A stretch of 64,000 bases of DNA from Cryomorpha ignava (GCF_010686655.1 NZ_JAAGVY010000013.1:1-64000); one strand, 5' to 3'; positions 27,403 through 36,011 are shown, counted from the first letter of the stretch. Notes: generated by a model not told the origin, from the sequence alone. Program-made: numbers and translations.

Positions 27403-28647
27403 CTATTTTAATTGATACTTTATTGGCAGACTGTACTGCACCTTTACATTTTTCCCATCTTCTTTACCAGGTTTCCATTTTGGCATTTTCTTCACCACCT
27501 CGGTAGCATTTGCCGAAAGGCGCTCGTCAGGACTTCTCACAGCTTTAATATCGCTGGGTTTTCCATCGGTGTCTATTACGAAGCTTAAATAAACGGTTCC
27601 TTCCACGCCTTCTTTCTTGCATTCTTCGGGATATTCAATATTATCTCCTAAGTAGGACATCATGGCAGATTGGCCTCCGGGATATTCGGGCATTTCATCT
27701 GCTGTTTGATAGACATCTGTACCTTCTATTTTGCTGCTTTCTGTTTTCGCTTCTTGTACATTCTCTCTCGTCATGGGAGCTTCGGACTGTTCGTCTGTGC
27801 AGGCATTTAAAATAAAAGCTGCTGCCAATATCGGAATCAAAGCCAGATATTTGGTGTAAGCTAGTTTTCTGCGCGATTGTTTGTTTAACATCATAATTCT
27901 GCGTTTTAAAAGTTTAGTTTTTGAAAATTGATGAGCCAATACATTTGGACTGATATCCATAGCCTGACTCAAAAGTATTTTGCTGTACAGCTTGGTGTCG
28001 CCGTGCTTTTTTGCAACTACTTCGTCGGCTCTGAATTCATGGGTTGCTTCAAGCGAATGTCGCAAGAGGTAGGTGAGTGGATTGAACCAACAAACGGCTT
28101 CAAAAAACCGAAGAATCAAAAGATCGATGCTGTGCTTTTCGCGAATGTGAACTAGTTCGTGATCTTTTATCCATTGGCTGGAAGAAGAATCTATATTTTC
28201 TGACCAAATAATTGTGTTGAAAAAACTGGCTGGCGATTTTAATTCAGAGTTGACACATTCATTTATAGCGCCTTCTTTCTGCTTCCTGCCGAGATCTATC
28301 AATTTCTTTAAACGGAAGGCTTCAAAAGCGAATGCAATCATGGAAATTCCAAATCCGATAATGTAAATGGCTGTAAATAGTGAAGGCAGATTAGAGCCTA
28401 CAGGGGTGTGGGCAACGTCTGCTTTTGCAAATATGAGAATAGGTTCTAATTCGATTATTCTCAACACAACCTCCCCTGATTTTCCAAAACTAAGCAGAGG
28501 CAGCAGAGCAGAAAGAGTAACAGAACTCAATATAAGCCAGCGATTAACACGGTGATATGGCTCATTTTTGTAAAGGATAAAGTAAGCAACGGCAAATAGT
28601 GAGAGGTATAAATTGAGCTCGAGGATATAGATTAGAAAAGCATTCAT
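27403..28647 (-). CDS. M56-family (BlaR1/MecR1-like) membrane peptidase fused to a TonB C-terminal domain
   Basis: A 414-residue protein. N-terminal helices surround a zinc protease domain with the motif HELVH (about residue 165) and ECT-like partner region, another helix near 270, a linker rich in charged residues, and a C-terminal TonB-like domain (about 325-414: MPEYPGGQSAMMSYL, GTVYLSFVIDTDG, MPKWKPGKEDGK). BlaR1-type proteins sense a periplasmic ligand and cleave the partner repressor. The fused TonB domain is a common Bacteroidota variant and suggests interaction with an outer-membrane receptor or the cell wall. It overlaps the BlaI gene by 4 bp. Confidence 0.9.
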   Translation of the reverse strand: MNAFLIYILELNLYLSLFAVAYFILYKNEPYHRVNRWLILSSVTLSALLPLLSFGKSGEVVLRIIELEPILIFAKADVAHTPVGSNLPSLFTAIYIIGFGISMIAFAFEAFRLKKLIDLGRKQKEGAINECVNSELKSPASFFNTIIWSENIDSSSSQWIKDHELVHIREKHSIDLLILRFFEAVCWFNPLTYLLRHSLEATHEFRADEVVAKKHGDTKLYSKILLSQAMDISPNVLAHQFSKTKLLKRRIMMLNKQSRRKLAYTKYLALIPILAAAFILNACTDEQSEAPMTRENVQEAKTESSKIEGTDVYQTADEMPEYPGGQSAMMSYLGDNIEYPEECKKEGVEGTVYLSFVIDTDGKPSDIKAVRSPDERLSANATEVVKKMPKWKPGKEDGKNVKVQYSLPIKYQLK

Positions 28648-29015
28648 TTTTCTCCCTCCTTTTTACTTTCAATAATTTTTAGAATTTCGTCGAGATCTTT
28701 CATATTCAGGTTTTTTTCTTTAATGAAAAACGAAACTAAGTTAGAAGCCGAACCACTGAAATAGCCTTTCATCATTTGATTCATGCTAAACTTTCGATAC
28801 TGATCTTTGGCAATAATAGGGCGATAGCGGTGGCTTTTGCCAAAAGCGTCGTGACCTACAAATCCTTTAGATTCTAAAATACGCACGATGGTTGAAACAG
28901 TATTGTATGCAGGTTTTGGTTCAGGCATCTCTTCGAGAATTTCCTTCACAAAGGCGTTTTCTCTATCCCAGAGAATTTGCATAACCTGCTCTTCGGCTTT
29001 TGTTAATTCTTTCAT
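28644..29015 (-). CDS. BlaI/MecI/CopY-family repressor
   Basis: A 123-residue winged-helix repressor: LTKAEEQVMQILWDRENAFVKE, PAYNTVSTIVRILESKGFV, then a dimerisation tail. It should repress its own operon and be inactivated by the co-encoded M56 peptidase. Two matching operator palindromes sit right upstream of its start. Confidence 0.94.
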   Translation of the reverse strand: MKELTKAEEQVMQILWDRENAFVKEILEEMPEPKPAYNTVSTIVRILESKGFVGHDAFGKSHRYRPIIAKDQYRKFSMNQMMKGYFSGSASNLVSFFIKEKNLNMKDLDEILKIIESKKEGEK

Positions 29016-29019
29016 AAGG

Positions 29020-29061
29020 CAAATGTAACTAAAAAATTAGTTAATCAACTAAAAAAGTAGT
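29020..29061 (-). promoter_or_regulatory. blaI-like promoter with two tandem operators
   Basis: Minus-strand promoter: TTG (29046-29048), 18 bp, TACATTTG (29020-29027), 4 bp before the start codon. Two palindromes of the form ACTA-N6-TAGT (29028-29041 and 29048-29061), 20 bp centre to centre, cover the spacer and the -33 box. The spacing of two helical turns fits cooperative binding of two BlaI dimers. Confidence 0.8.
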
Positions 29062-29103
29062 TTTAAATTTTAGTAATGTTATAAACTTACTGATTTTCAG
29101 AGT

Positions 29104-29754
29104 TTAAAATTCGATTACTCGATTAAGTTCAGTGGTCGGAATCTTGTGTTCGCCGGAATAGGTTATCCACTTGGCATGGATATTCAGCGCCGAAAGGTGT
29201 TTTTTAGTCTCTTCTATTTGCTTTTCTTTCACAAAAGGATCATCTATTCCAACACAGCAAAGCGTTTTGATTGATTCAAAAGATTTTTTGGCCGCAACAG
29301 GTTCCAGGTCGGGAGGGAAAGAGCCCGCCCAGAAAATAGCTTTTTCGGGTTTGTACTTTCCATAAGCTATCCAGCGCGAAGCTGTTGCCACACCTTGAGA
29401 AAATCCAAAACAGGTAAATACTTTTTCTGAATTTAATAGTGGTTTAACTGTCGTTTCAAAAACCTGATCGAGAAAATTAACGTAGTCGGTTATGTCGTCG
29501 AGCCTCGCTTCTTTAGTCATCCAAGTTGCTCCTACGCGCCCGTCAAATCCATTTAAGTAAAATCGGTAGAGTCCTTCGGGAGCTACAATAAAGTATTCAT
29601 CAGGATTTAAATGCTCAAAATTTCGGATAAAATATTTTGCCAGCTGACCATATCCGTGCAAAACGAACCAAATATGCTTTGCGGTGTTAGCATTGCCAAA
29701 AGTGTAGTACCGCGCTGTTTTAGAAATATTAATTTTGACTTCCCGATTGTCCAT
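29104..29754 (-). CDS. Alpha/beta hydrolase (serine esterase type)
   Basis: A 216-residue cytoplasmic hydrolase: oxyanion region VLHGYGQ, nucleophile elbow GFSQG, aspartate in GIDDPF and histidine in SGEHKIP. This resembles the carboxylesterase/phospholipase branch of the fold. The substrate is unknown. The ATG at 29754 is chosen because the -7 element covers the upstream TTG at 29758-29760. Confidence 0.85.
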   Translation of the reverse strand: MDNREVKINISKTARYYTFGNANTAKHIWFVLHGYGQLAKYFIRNFEHLNPDEYFIVAPEGLYRFYLNGFDGRVGATWMTKEARLDDITDYVNFLDQVFETTVKPLLNSEKVFTCFGFSQGVATASRWIAYGKYKPEKAIFWAGSFPPDLEPVAAKKSFESIKTLCCVGIDDPFVKEKQIEETKKHLSALNIHAKWITYSGEHKIPTTELNRVIEF

Positions 29755-29757
29755 GCG

Positions 29758-29765
29758 CAAATGTA
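29758..29765 (-). promoter_or_regulatory. -7 element of the hydrolase gene
   Basis: TACATTTG on the minus strand, 3 bp before the ATG at 29754, implying a leaderless mRNA. No clear -33 box at normal spacing. Confidence 0.5.
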
Positions 29766-29785
29766 TAAAATCAAAAAGAGGTTAG

Positions 29786-30385
29786 ATGGCAGATAATTTT
29801 GTTCAGAATATTTACGAAAAGCTCTTTGGGCGGAATGCTTCAGAGAAGTCAGTTGAGGTTTTAGACGGTCCATTAGAAAGAAGCGAATCGTACAACGAGG
29901 CGTTTGAGCTTTGGAAGGCTAGCCCTAAAGCCGAAGAAATATTGCAAAGCATTTCGAATGTTTTTTGGAATGTGCGCAGGGATATTGCCTACAGTCCCGG
30001 CTTATTCTCTTTTGGCAGCCCACAGGCCAATGGGTTTTACTTCAACACCAAACTGGGTATTTCAGAGTTGGGTTTTAGTTTTTTGCTCGACGCCTTTCGC
30101 GATAGCGTGGTAGAAATGGGGTATTCGATTTACACTTCAGATAAGAAGTATGTAGAAGTGCCTGCCGGAATACAGCGTATAGATAAGCATTATCTCAAGC
30201 CGATGAATGCAGCAGAACAAAGCGATGTATATGATCAAAAATACGGGAATGTGCTTTTGGAGCTCTACTCCTTAAATGAAGAAGCGCAGTATTTAAAATG
30301 TATGGTCAGTGTTTATTCAGATCGAAAATTCGCGGAAGCGCTACCGTTTGAACAATTTGCAGAAGTACTATTTAAAAGCAGCTAA
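29786..30385 (+). CDS. Hypothetical protein
   Basis: A 199-residue soluble protein without signal or membrane segment. I do not recognise a domain. It has an acidic N-terminal third, a central aromatic stretch (GLFSFGSPQANGFYFNTKLG) and an alpha/beta C-terminal half. It is divergent from the hydrolase gene, whose start lies 31 bp away, and its stop overlaps the stop of the convergent transglycosylase gene by 4 bp. Confidence 0.65.
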   Translation: MADNFVQNIYEKLFGRNASEKSVEVLDGPLERSESYNEAFELWKASPKAEEILQSISNVFWNVRRDIAYSPGLFSFGSPQANGFYFNTKLGISELGFSFLLDAFRDSVVEMGYSIYTSDKKYVEVPAGIQRIDKHYLKPMNAAEQSDVYDQKYGNVLLELYSLNEEAQYLKCMVSVYSDRKFAEALPFEQFAEVLFKSS

Positions 30386-31851
30386 GAAATAACCTGTTTA
30401 TAATGCTCGTACTGTTCAATGATTTTCTGAACATATCCATATGGCTCTTCACCGCGACAGTATCCATATTTAACCATGGCAGATGTGTAGTACTCGCTTG
30501 ACGATTTGAGCAGAATACATTCGGCCACATTGTTTTCCCAAACTTGCGGATCGTAGCCTAAATTTAATGCAATGTTCATGGCGTCAATAACGTGACCCAG
30601 GCCGGCATTGTAAGAGGCGAGAATAAACTTCATTCGCTCATCCGGATCAAATACACGCTCTTGCCAAAAATCATTTAACCAACTGATATAGAGTATTGCA
30701 GCTCGTATGTGCTGCTCTGGGGTAGAAGAGGTATCAATGCCATACATGGCTGCTGTAGCAGGCATAAATTGCATGAGCCCAAAAGCTCCCGCCCAAGATC
30801 TGGCGTCTTCTTTAAACTTGCTTTCCTGATACATTTGTGCAGCAAGTAGGCGCCAATCCCAGCCAATGAGTTTGGAGTATTCTTTTAAAAGTTCGTCATA
30901 ATCGCTAATCCTGTTTCCTTTTAGCGATGAGTACTCGCTATTAAATTTTGCCCACTGCTCTTTAGATGACTTGAAATACTTGTTATAAATATAGGCATAG
31001 ACTGATTTCTTGCGATCAGAATCAAACCATTCGTTGATTGCATGGAGCAAATTTGGACTGTTTTTGCGCGTGGCCCACGCTATTTGCTGAGGAAAACTTA
31101 GTTGCACCGATACATCAATATTCGGGTAATAGGTGGCATTTAATTTGGCGATATTGTCATCAGCTACGGTATAATCAAGCTCTCCTGTCGATACTTTTTT
31201 AATGAGTTTTTCAGTGTCGATATACCCCGGCACGCTTACAATATCTATGTCACCGCCAATTTCGCCTTGCAGATTTTCTAGACGGCTAAAAAAAGAGGAG
31301 CTTTTATTGACATAAACTTTTTTGCCAATTAAATCGATAGGTGTAACGATCAGCTCTTTGGCAATGTCTTTATTGTTCATTGTTTCCCAACCTTCGGGCA
31401 TGCGCTGCACCAATACCTGCCTGGTGAAATTATAAGGGTCACTAAAATCTGCGTGCTCCAATCGATTTTTGGTAATAGCCAAATTGCAGGCTATAACGTC
31501 GCCTTCGCCCTTATTTAATAAATCAAACATGGCATTCACATCGGGAATAATTTTAATCTCGAGATCTACGCCTATGCTGTTTGTAAAACGCTTCAGAAGT
31601 TCGTATTCGTAGCCCATTGGCTGGCCGCGATATACAAAATAAGATGTGGAACTGTTTAGCGTAAGCGCAATGAGTTTGCCACGCTTTTTAATAGCGTCTA
31701 AGTCAAACCGAATAGGCTCCTTCCTGATAAAATCTGTGGTTTTTATAAGTGCCCTTTCCTGCACCGAAACGTCGTGCTGGCAGGCAGTGGTAAAGAAAAA
31801 TAGAACCACGGTGAGAAATACAAACTTGAGTATGTGTTTTTCCGTTTTCAT
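30382..31851 (-). CDS. MltF-like lytic transglycosylase lipoprotein
   Basis: A 489-residue lipoprotein (lipobox TTAC at about residue 24). It pairs a periplasmic amino-acid-binding-like domain (SBP_bac_3, about 55-300: RGKLIALTLNSSTSYFVYRGQ) with a C-terminal SLT transglycosylase domain (about 310-480) with catalytic Glu in YQESKF, then GAFGLMQFMPATA and LASYNAGLGHV. This is the MltF architecture; it cleaves peptidoglycan glycan strands to 1,6-anhydro products and its N-terminal domain binds muropeptides. Confidence 0.93.
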   Translation of the reverse strand: MKTEKHILKFVFLTVVLFFFTTACQHDVSVQERALIKTTDFIRKEPIRFDLDAIKKRGKLIALTLNSSTSYFVYRGQPMGYEYELLKRFTNSIGVDLEIKIIPDVNAMFDLLNKGEGDVIACNLAITKNRLEHADFSDPYNFTRQVLVQRMPEGWETMNNKDIAKELIVTPIDLIGKKVYVNKSSSFFSRLENLQGEIGGDIDIVSVPGYIDTEKLIKKVSTGELDYTVADDNIAKLNATYYPNIDVSVQLSFPQQIAWATRKNSPNLLHAINEWFDSDRKKSVYAYIYNKYFKSSKEQWAKFNSEYSSLKGNRISDYDELLKEYSKLIGWDWRLLAAQMYQESKFKEDARSWAGAFGLMQFMPATAAMYGIDTSSTPEQHIRAAILYISWLNDFWQERVFDPDERMKFILASYNAGLGHVIDAMNIALNLGYDPQVWENNVAECILLKSSSEYYTSAMVKYGYCRGEEPYGYVQKIIEQYEHYKQVIS

Positions 31852-32146
31852 AGCTTGCTTCTTAATAGGGTTGCCCCATGAAGCAATGTATTTTTACGGG
31901 TTAAGAATTATAATGTTTCAAATAAGTTTTGATGTGGCGTATTGAAACAGCATTCATTTTTAAATGGGTGGTGACTGGATAGGTGAGATGTTTTATCCTG
32001 TGATTTAGATATTCCTAAAATGTAACTCTCTTGTGTAACACAGTATAAAATTTGTCGCTATATTTTATTCGGTAATCAACTGAAGTAATGGCATCTAAGT
32101 TGTAAAAGACACATTCCCATTTCACTTCTCTCCCTGCCACAACTTG

Positions 32147-32171
32147 AACTTGTAAGAAATCCTTACAAGTT
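32147..32171. other. Perfect hairpin in the 350-bp gap before the toxin-antitoxin genes
   Basis: AACTTGTAAG (32147-32156), 5 bp, CTTACAAGTT (32162-32171). It could end the antitoxin transcript, but no good T tract follows on the minus strand. The rest of 31852-32202 shows no gene, only AT-rich DNA that should include the promoter of the transglycosylase gene. Confidence 0.5.
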
Positions 32172-32202
32172 GCTTTTTCCACTAATTCACCTTCTAAGAT
32201 AA

Positions 32203-32493
32203 CTAACTAATGGTTATGTTTAGATGTTTCCCAAGACCGATTTCAATCAACTTATAATAGGTTGAAACCTGGATATCACTAAGGCCGCGTTCAATTCTTG
32301 AAATATAGCTTTTTTTCGTACCGGTTCGTTCGGCAAGTTCCTCTTGAGTTAAATTAGCTTCTTTTCTAGCCTCCTTTAGCATATCACCCAATCTAAAAGC
32401 AAGAGAATCTGCATCGTATTTGTCGCGCTTTGTAGTTCCTTTTCTTCCATATTTTTTAACCAGTAAATCTTCAAAATTAGTTACATTTTTCAT
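32203..32493 (-). CDS. higA: XRE-family antitoxin (HigA type)
   Basis: A 96-residue protein with a helix-turn-helix of the XRE type: ARKEANLTQEELAERTGTKKSYISRIERG, placed in the C-terminal half as in Bacteroidota HigA proteins. It is encoded 1 bp after the toxin gene in toxin-first order. It should bind the toxin and repress the shared promoter. Confidence 0.9.
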   Translation of the reverse strand: MKNVTNFEDLLVKKYGRKGTTKRDKYDADSLAFRLGDMLKEARKEANLTQEELAERTGTKKSYISRIERGLSDIQVSTYYKLIEIGLGKHLNITIS

Positions 32494-32494
32494 T

Positions 32495-32821
32495 TCAGCC
32501 GTATTTCTCTTTTGAATATTCTTTTTTTAGTCTTTCCGCTAATTTTATATCCTTTCTAGGCGTTTTTTGAGTTTTCTTTAAGAAGCAATTCGCCAGTACT
32601 ACAACACTTCCTTTATCGAAAAAACATAATAGACGGATGCTTTTGAAAGTTGTGATGACTCGAGCTTCATAAATTCCATCAGTGTTTTCAAGAAGTTTAA
32701 AGAACTTTTTCGGAACTTGTCTTTCAAATCGTATCAAGTCTAAAACAAATTCAATCTTCTCTTGGATTTTCTCTTCCTGTCCAATATAGAAATCAGCGAA
32801 ATAGTTTCGATATGATATAAT
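32495..32821 (-). CDS. higB: RelE/ParE-type toxin (HigB), with doubtful start
   Basis: The C-terminal part (LENTDGIYEARV, RLLCFFDKG, FLKKTQKTPRKDIKLAE) is a typical HigB mRNA interferase. A TTG at 32737 would give only 80 residues, but the same frame continues upstream without a stop and encodes the missing family N-terminus (ISYRNYFADFY, EKIQEKIEFVLDL). The full frame from the ATT at 32821 is 108 residues, the usual length. No ATG, GTG or TTG begins it. The only nearby ATG (32828) is one base out of frame, so the gene either uses ATT or carries a single-base insertion that silences it. Confidence 0.7.
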   Translation of the reverse strand: MISYRNYFADFYIGQEEKIQEKIEFVLDLIRFERQVPKKFFKLLENTDGIYEARVITTFKSIRLLCFFDKGSVVVLANCFLKKTQKTPRKDIKLAERLKKEYSKEKYG

Positions 32822-32837
32822 CTGACATATTACAAGA

Positions 32838-32845
32838 CAAAGTTA
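32838..32845 (-). promoter_or_regulatory. -7 element of the toxin-antitoxin operon
   Basis: TAACTTTG on the minus strand matches TAnnTTTG. It ends 10 bp before the ATG at 32828, the position where leaderless starts occur elsewhere in this window. No -33 box at normal spacing. Confidence 0.5.
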
Positions 32846-32869
32846 ACTAATTAGTTTACAAAATCGATC

Positions 32870-33475
32870 TTATTCTAAGAAATCATTATTCAACTCGTTG
32901 CCATACATCCGGTTTATTTCATTCTCCAATTGCGGGAAAAATTCTTGAAAATGTTGATTTAGCGCCGTGTAATTAGCATCAAGCGCCTCAAGTCCTTTTT
33001 CCATATTCGATTTAAAAGTCGCTCTTCTGGAGAGGCCTTTAAGCGCCCTGTCAATCCCTTCTTTTTTCGAGTAGTTATAAAGCCAGTCATGCAGTTTCAT
33101 ATAATGTAGAATGCGTAATGCCTTTTCGTTCATCACTTGTTCGTTGGTAGATAAGACAGCATAAACATTATTGACAAATTCAGCCAGGGGAATTTTAGAA
33201 TACAAGTGCCAGTTAATAGCCAGAAAATGATCGTAATAAACATCTTGAACCACTGCTGCATACTTGCTAAACCATGGATAGAGCAATTTTCGCGTTTCGA
33301 GCACAATGGGATGCGAATCTGTGTAAGTATCAATTGATCTGTGAATTTGAATACCTAATTTTACCGCTTCGGGATATTCATCAGGTATTACGCCGTTAAT
33401 TGTATCGGCAATGAAATTACCGACCATCACAGGTTCTGAATGAAAAGAAAGGTATTGATGCGCCAGAAAATTCAC
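32870..33475 (-). CDS. AcpH-like acyl-carrier-protein phosphodiesterase (DUF479)
   Basis: A 201-residue soluble helical protein that follows the family pattern: NFLAHQYLS, VGNFIAD, IQIHRSIDTYTDSHP and VVQDVYYDHFLA, which hold the His/Asp metal ligands of the HD-like fold. Family members remove 4'-phosphopantetheine from acyl carrier protein. The start is GTG at 33475. Confidence 0.85.
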   Translation of the reverse strand: MNFLAHQYLSFHSEPVMVGNFIADTINGVIPDEYPEAVKLGIQIHRSIDTYTDSHPIVLETRKLLYPWFSKYAAVVQDVYYDHFLAINWHLYSKIPLAEFVNNVYAVLSTNEQVMNEKALRILHYMKLHDWLYNYSKKEGIDRALKGLSRRATFKSNMEKGLEALDANYTALNQHFQEFFPQLENEINRMYGNELNNDFLE

Positions 33476-33553
33476 GTTTGCCTAAATTTGATTAAACCGT
33501 TTGTGTAAATCAACAAAAAATAATTCGCTAATCGCACTATATTCGTTTCTATA

Positions 33554-34639
33554 ATGAGTGATGAAAAGTCAATATATTGGATGTCGCAGATAGTGGGATG
33601 GTTTTTATTCATCCTCCTTATCCTGTTTCAAAACATGCTTACAGGCCCTGTTGATGTTGGTATTTTGGTTTTCCTGATTTTGAATTTCTGTGTAGGTCTC
33701 ACCCTATCGCACCTAATGCGCATAGCGATTATAAAATTTGGAATGCTGCGAATGAAAATCTCTCGGGTATTGCCCCGAGGTATTCTTCTCTCTATTCTTA
33801 CTGGAGTGATTGCAACACTAATTATTGCTACAGCCCAAGACCTTATTTATCAAAGTTCTACAGCTTGGCTTCTGCTTTCGCCCATGGTCTTAATCGAATT
33901 GATTATACCCTTTACAATGGTGTTTTTAATATGGAATGTATTCTATTTTGCCGCCATTTATTTAAAAAATTACGAACGTGAAGAGATAAAAAATTTGAGG
34001 TTAACGGCTTCGGTCACAGAAGCGGAGCTTCGCAACTTGCGAGCCCAGCTAAATCCGCACTTCATGTTTAATGCATTAAATAGTATTCGCGCCTTGGTAG
34101 ATGAAGATCCGGCAAAGGCTAAAACAGGTATTACTCAAATGAGTAATATTTTGAGGAGTAGCCTTACGAGCGGAAGAAGAAAATTTGTAGCCTTAGAAGA
34201 GGAAATGAAAGTAGTGCGCGACTATCTAGATTTGGAGAAAGTTAGATTTGAGGAAAGACTCAATTTCAGCTTTTCCATTCCGGAAAATTTATTTAAAGTA
34301 CACATTCCACCACTTCTTGTCCAAACTCTCGTAGAAAACGCAGTTAAGCACGGCATTAGCCAATTGCCTAATGGGGGTGACATTCGTGTATCGGTAGTTG
34401 AAAACCCAGATGGAATGATCGAGCTCAACGTAATAAATACAGGAACCTACAATCCCAAGAGGGCCAATGACGATGCCAACACCGGAATTGGACTTGATAA
34501 TTCCAGAAGGCGATTAAATTTGCTGTATGGAAAAGAGTCGGGCATTAGCATTGTGAATGAAAATAAAACCGTGGTTTGCAAATTGGTATTTCCAGTAAGA
34601 ACTAAAATAACTATTGAAAATGAGAACGCTGATTATTGA
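33554..34639 (+). CDS. LytS-type sensor histidine kinase
   Basis: A 361-residue kinase with four N-terminal helices (about 8-140), a short coiled coil, the His_kinase block LNPHFMFNALNSIRALV carrying the phosphorylated His, and a HATPase domain (VENAVKHGI, GIGLDN). Such kinases pair with LytTR regulators, and the partner gene overlaps its end. No sensor domain outside the membrane is visible, so the signal may act within the membrane. Confidence 0.94.
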   Translation: MSDEKSIYWMSQIVGWFLFILLILFQNMLTGPVDVGILVFLILNFCVGLTLSHLMRIAIIKFGMLRMKISRVLPRGILLSILTGVIATLIIATAQDLIYQSSTAWLLLSPMVLIELIIPFTMVFLIWNVFYFAAIYLKNYEREEIKNLRLTASVTEAELRNLRAQLNPHFMFNALNSIRALVDEDPAKAKTGITQMSNILRSSLTSGRRKFVALEEEMKVVRDYLDLEKVRFEERLNFSFSIPENLFKVHIPPLLVQTLVENAVKHGISQLPNGGDIRVSVVENPDGMIELNVINTGTYNPKRANDDANTGIGLDNSRRRLNLLYGKESGISIVNENKTVVCKLVFPVRTKITIENENADY

Positions 34640-35357
34640 TGATGAACGTCTTGCGCGCAAGGAATTGATCTCGCTGCTTGAGAACTATCCAGAGATTGAA
34701 GTGATAGGGGAGTGTGCTAATGCCACCGAAGCCCGCGAATCAATTCATACACTTAAACCCGATTTAATTTTTCTCGACATCCAAATGCCGGGAGAGAGTG
34801 GCTTTGACCTGCTGGAGACATTGGAATGCCATCCAAAAGTGATTTTTGTTACTGCCTTCGACTCTTACGCCATTAGAGCATTTGAAGTGAATGCACTCGA
34901 TTATATTTTGAAACCAGTTGATGATGATCGGCTTGCCGCAGCAATTAAGAAGGTGCAAAATGACAGTGGAGAAGGTTCTGAAGAAAAAGATGACGTAGAA
35001 GGTGGAGAAGGAGAGAAGCAATTAAAAATGGACGATCAGATTTTTTTAAAAGATGGTGAGAAATGTTGGTTTGTGACATTAAAAAATATCCGTTATTTTG
35101 AATCTGAAGGCAATTACGTGCGGGTTTTTTTTGATAGCAGCAAACCACTAATTCTTAAGAGCCTCAATAATTTAGAAAAGCGGCTCGACGAGCGGGATTT
35201 TTTTAGGATAAACAGAAAATTTATAGTTAATTTAAAGGAACTTATTCACATTGAACCATGGTTTAATGGCGGTCTTCAAATTAAGTTGAAATCGGGTGAA
35301 ACCCTTGAGGTTTCTCGTAGGCAGGCTTCCCGATTTAAAGAACTTCTGAGCTTGTAG
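34620..35357 (+). CDS. LytTR-type response regulator
   Basis: A 245-residue regulator: receiver domain (about 1-120) with acidic pocket IIDDE, phospho-acceptor D53 in FLDIQMPG and conserved T/K (FVTAFDS, ILKPV), a very acidic linker (about 122-140), and a LytTR DNA-binding domain (IRYFESEGNYVRVFF, FFRINRKFIVNL). The ATG at 34620 overlaps the kinase gene by 20 bp; a TTG 6 bp upstream is less likely. LytTR proteins bind short direct repeats. Confidence 0.94.
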   Translation: MRTLIIDDERLARKELISLLENYPEIEVIGECANATEARESIHTLKPDLIFLDIQMPGESGFDLLETLECHPKVIFVTAFDSYAIRAFEVNALDYILKPVDDDRLAAAIKKVQNDSGEGSEEKDDVEGGEGEKQLKMDDQIFLKDGEKCWFVTLKNIRYFESEGNYVRVFFDSSKPLILKSLNNLEKRLDERDFFRINRKFIVNLKELIHIEPWFNGGLQIKLKSGETLEVSRRQASRFKELLSL

Positions 35358-35360
35358 CTG

Positions 35361-35396
35361 AGGTTATCCACCTTGATTTGTGAATAACCTTTTTTC
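35361..35396 (+). terminator. Terminator of the LytS/LytTR pair
   Basis: AGGTTATCCAC (35361-35371) and GTGAATAACCT (35380-35390) form an 11-bp stem with one mismatch, followed by five T. It starts 3 bp after the regulator stop. Confidence 0.75.
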
Positions 35397-35524
35397 TAGT
35401 CTTTGTTTCAATATCCTTTATGGTTTAAAAAGTCATGTTGGTAGAATTTCTCTTGTTTTTCTGCTAAAAAACGCGAACCTTCGACAAAGAATAAAGGTAT
35501 TATATGATTTCAAAACACTATTGG

Positions 35525-35947
35525 ATGGAGCCACTTATACGACAGAATACGAAATCAACACCGTATGTACACCTTGATGTTACATCAAAGACTTATGTTA
35601 TAGGTGGGCGATCTATCCCTATTGATGCTGAATTGTTTTACAAACCCATTTTAAATTGGCTTGATCGATTCTCTGAATCTCAGCCAAAAGGCAGATTGCA
35701 ATTCTGTTTCAGGTTTGACTTTTTTAATATTGCTTCTTCTAAAAGGGTTCTTTTCATTCTTTATCGTTTACTCGAATTAAGAAAAGAGGGGTGGGTAGTG
35801 TCAGTTTTGTGGATGTACGAAAAGAATGATTTTGATATGCTCGAAATTGGTCAGGATTACTCCTACATGATCGAAGAACTCCCTTTTATATTTGAAGAGT
35901 TTGATATTGAAAAACTTAAAGTTGAAAGGTTTCTTAAGTTGGGCTAA
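35525..35947 (+). CDS. SiaC-like regulatory phosphoprotein (DUF1987)
   Basis: A 140-residue protein fitting DUF1987: MEPLIRQNTKSTPYVHLD, GGRSIPIDAELFYKPILNWLD, FRFDFFNIASSKRVLFILY, and a C-terminal WMYEKNDFDMLEIGQDYSYM. The family serine lies in the NxxSSK segment. In Pseudomonas SiaC is switched by a kinase and a PP2C phosphatase and controls a diguanylate cyclase; none of these partners are next to this gene. The Met at 35525 matches the family start better than the upstream ATG at 35504. Confidence 0.85.
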   Translation: MEPLIRQNTKSTPYVHLDVTSKTYVIGGRSIPIDAELFYKPILNWLDRFSESQPKGRLQFCFRFDFFNIASSKRVLFILYRLLELRKEGWVVSVLWMYEKNDFDMLEIGQDYSYMIEELPFIFEEFDIEKLKVERFLKLG

Positions 35948-35986
35948 CCTCTATTCTACAAGGTTTTAAATTCTTCATATTCTTCT

Positions 35987-35994
35987 TACCTTTG
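35987..35994 (+). promoter_or_regulatory. -7 element before the small conserved gene
   Basis: TACCTTTG, 17 bp before the ATG at 36012, matches TAnnTTTG. It probably starts the 36.0-37.5 kb operon. No TTG at the expected distance. Confidence 0.5.
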
Positions 35995-36011
35995 CGCCAC
36001 AATTTCAGATC

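Noticed and set aside
35380-35577. 65-codon frame between the LytTR terminator and the SiaC-like gene
   Set aside because: It begins within the terminator stem and overlaps the real gene in another frame.
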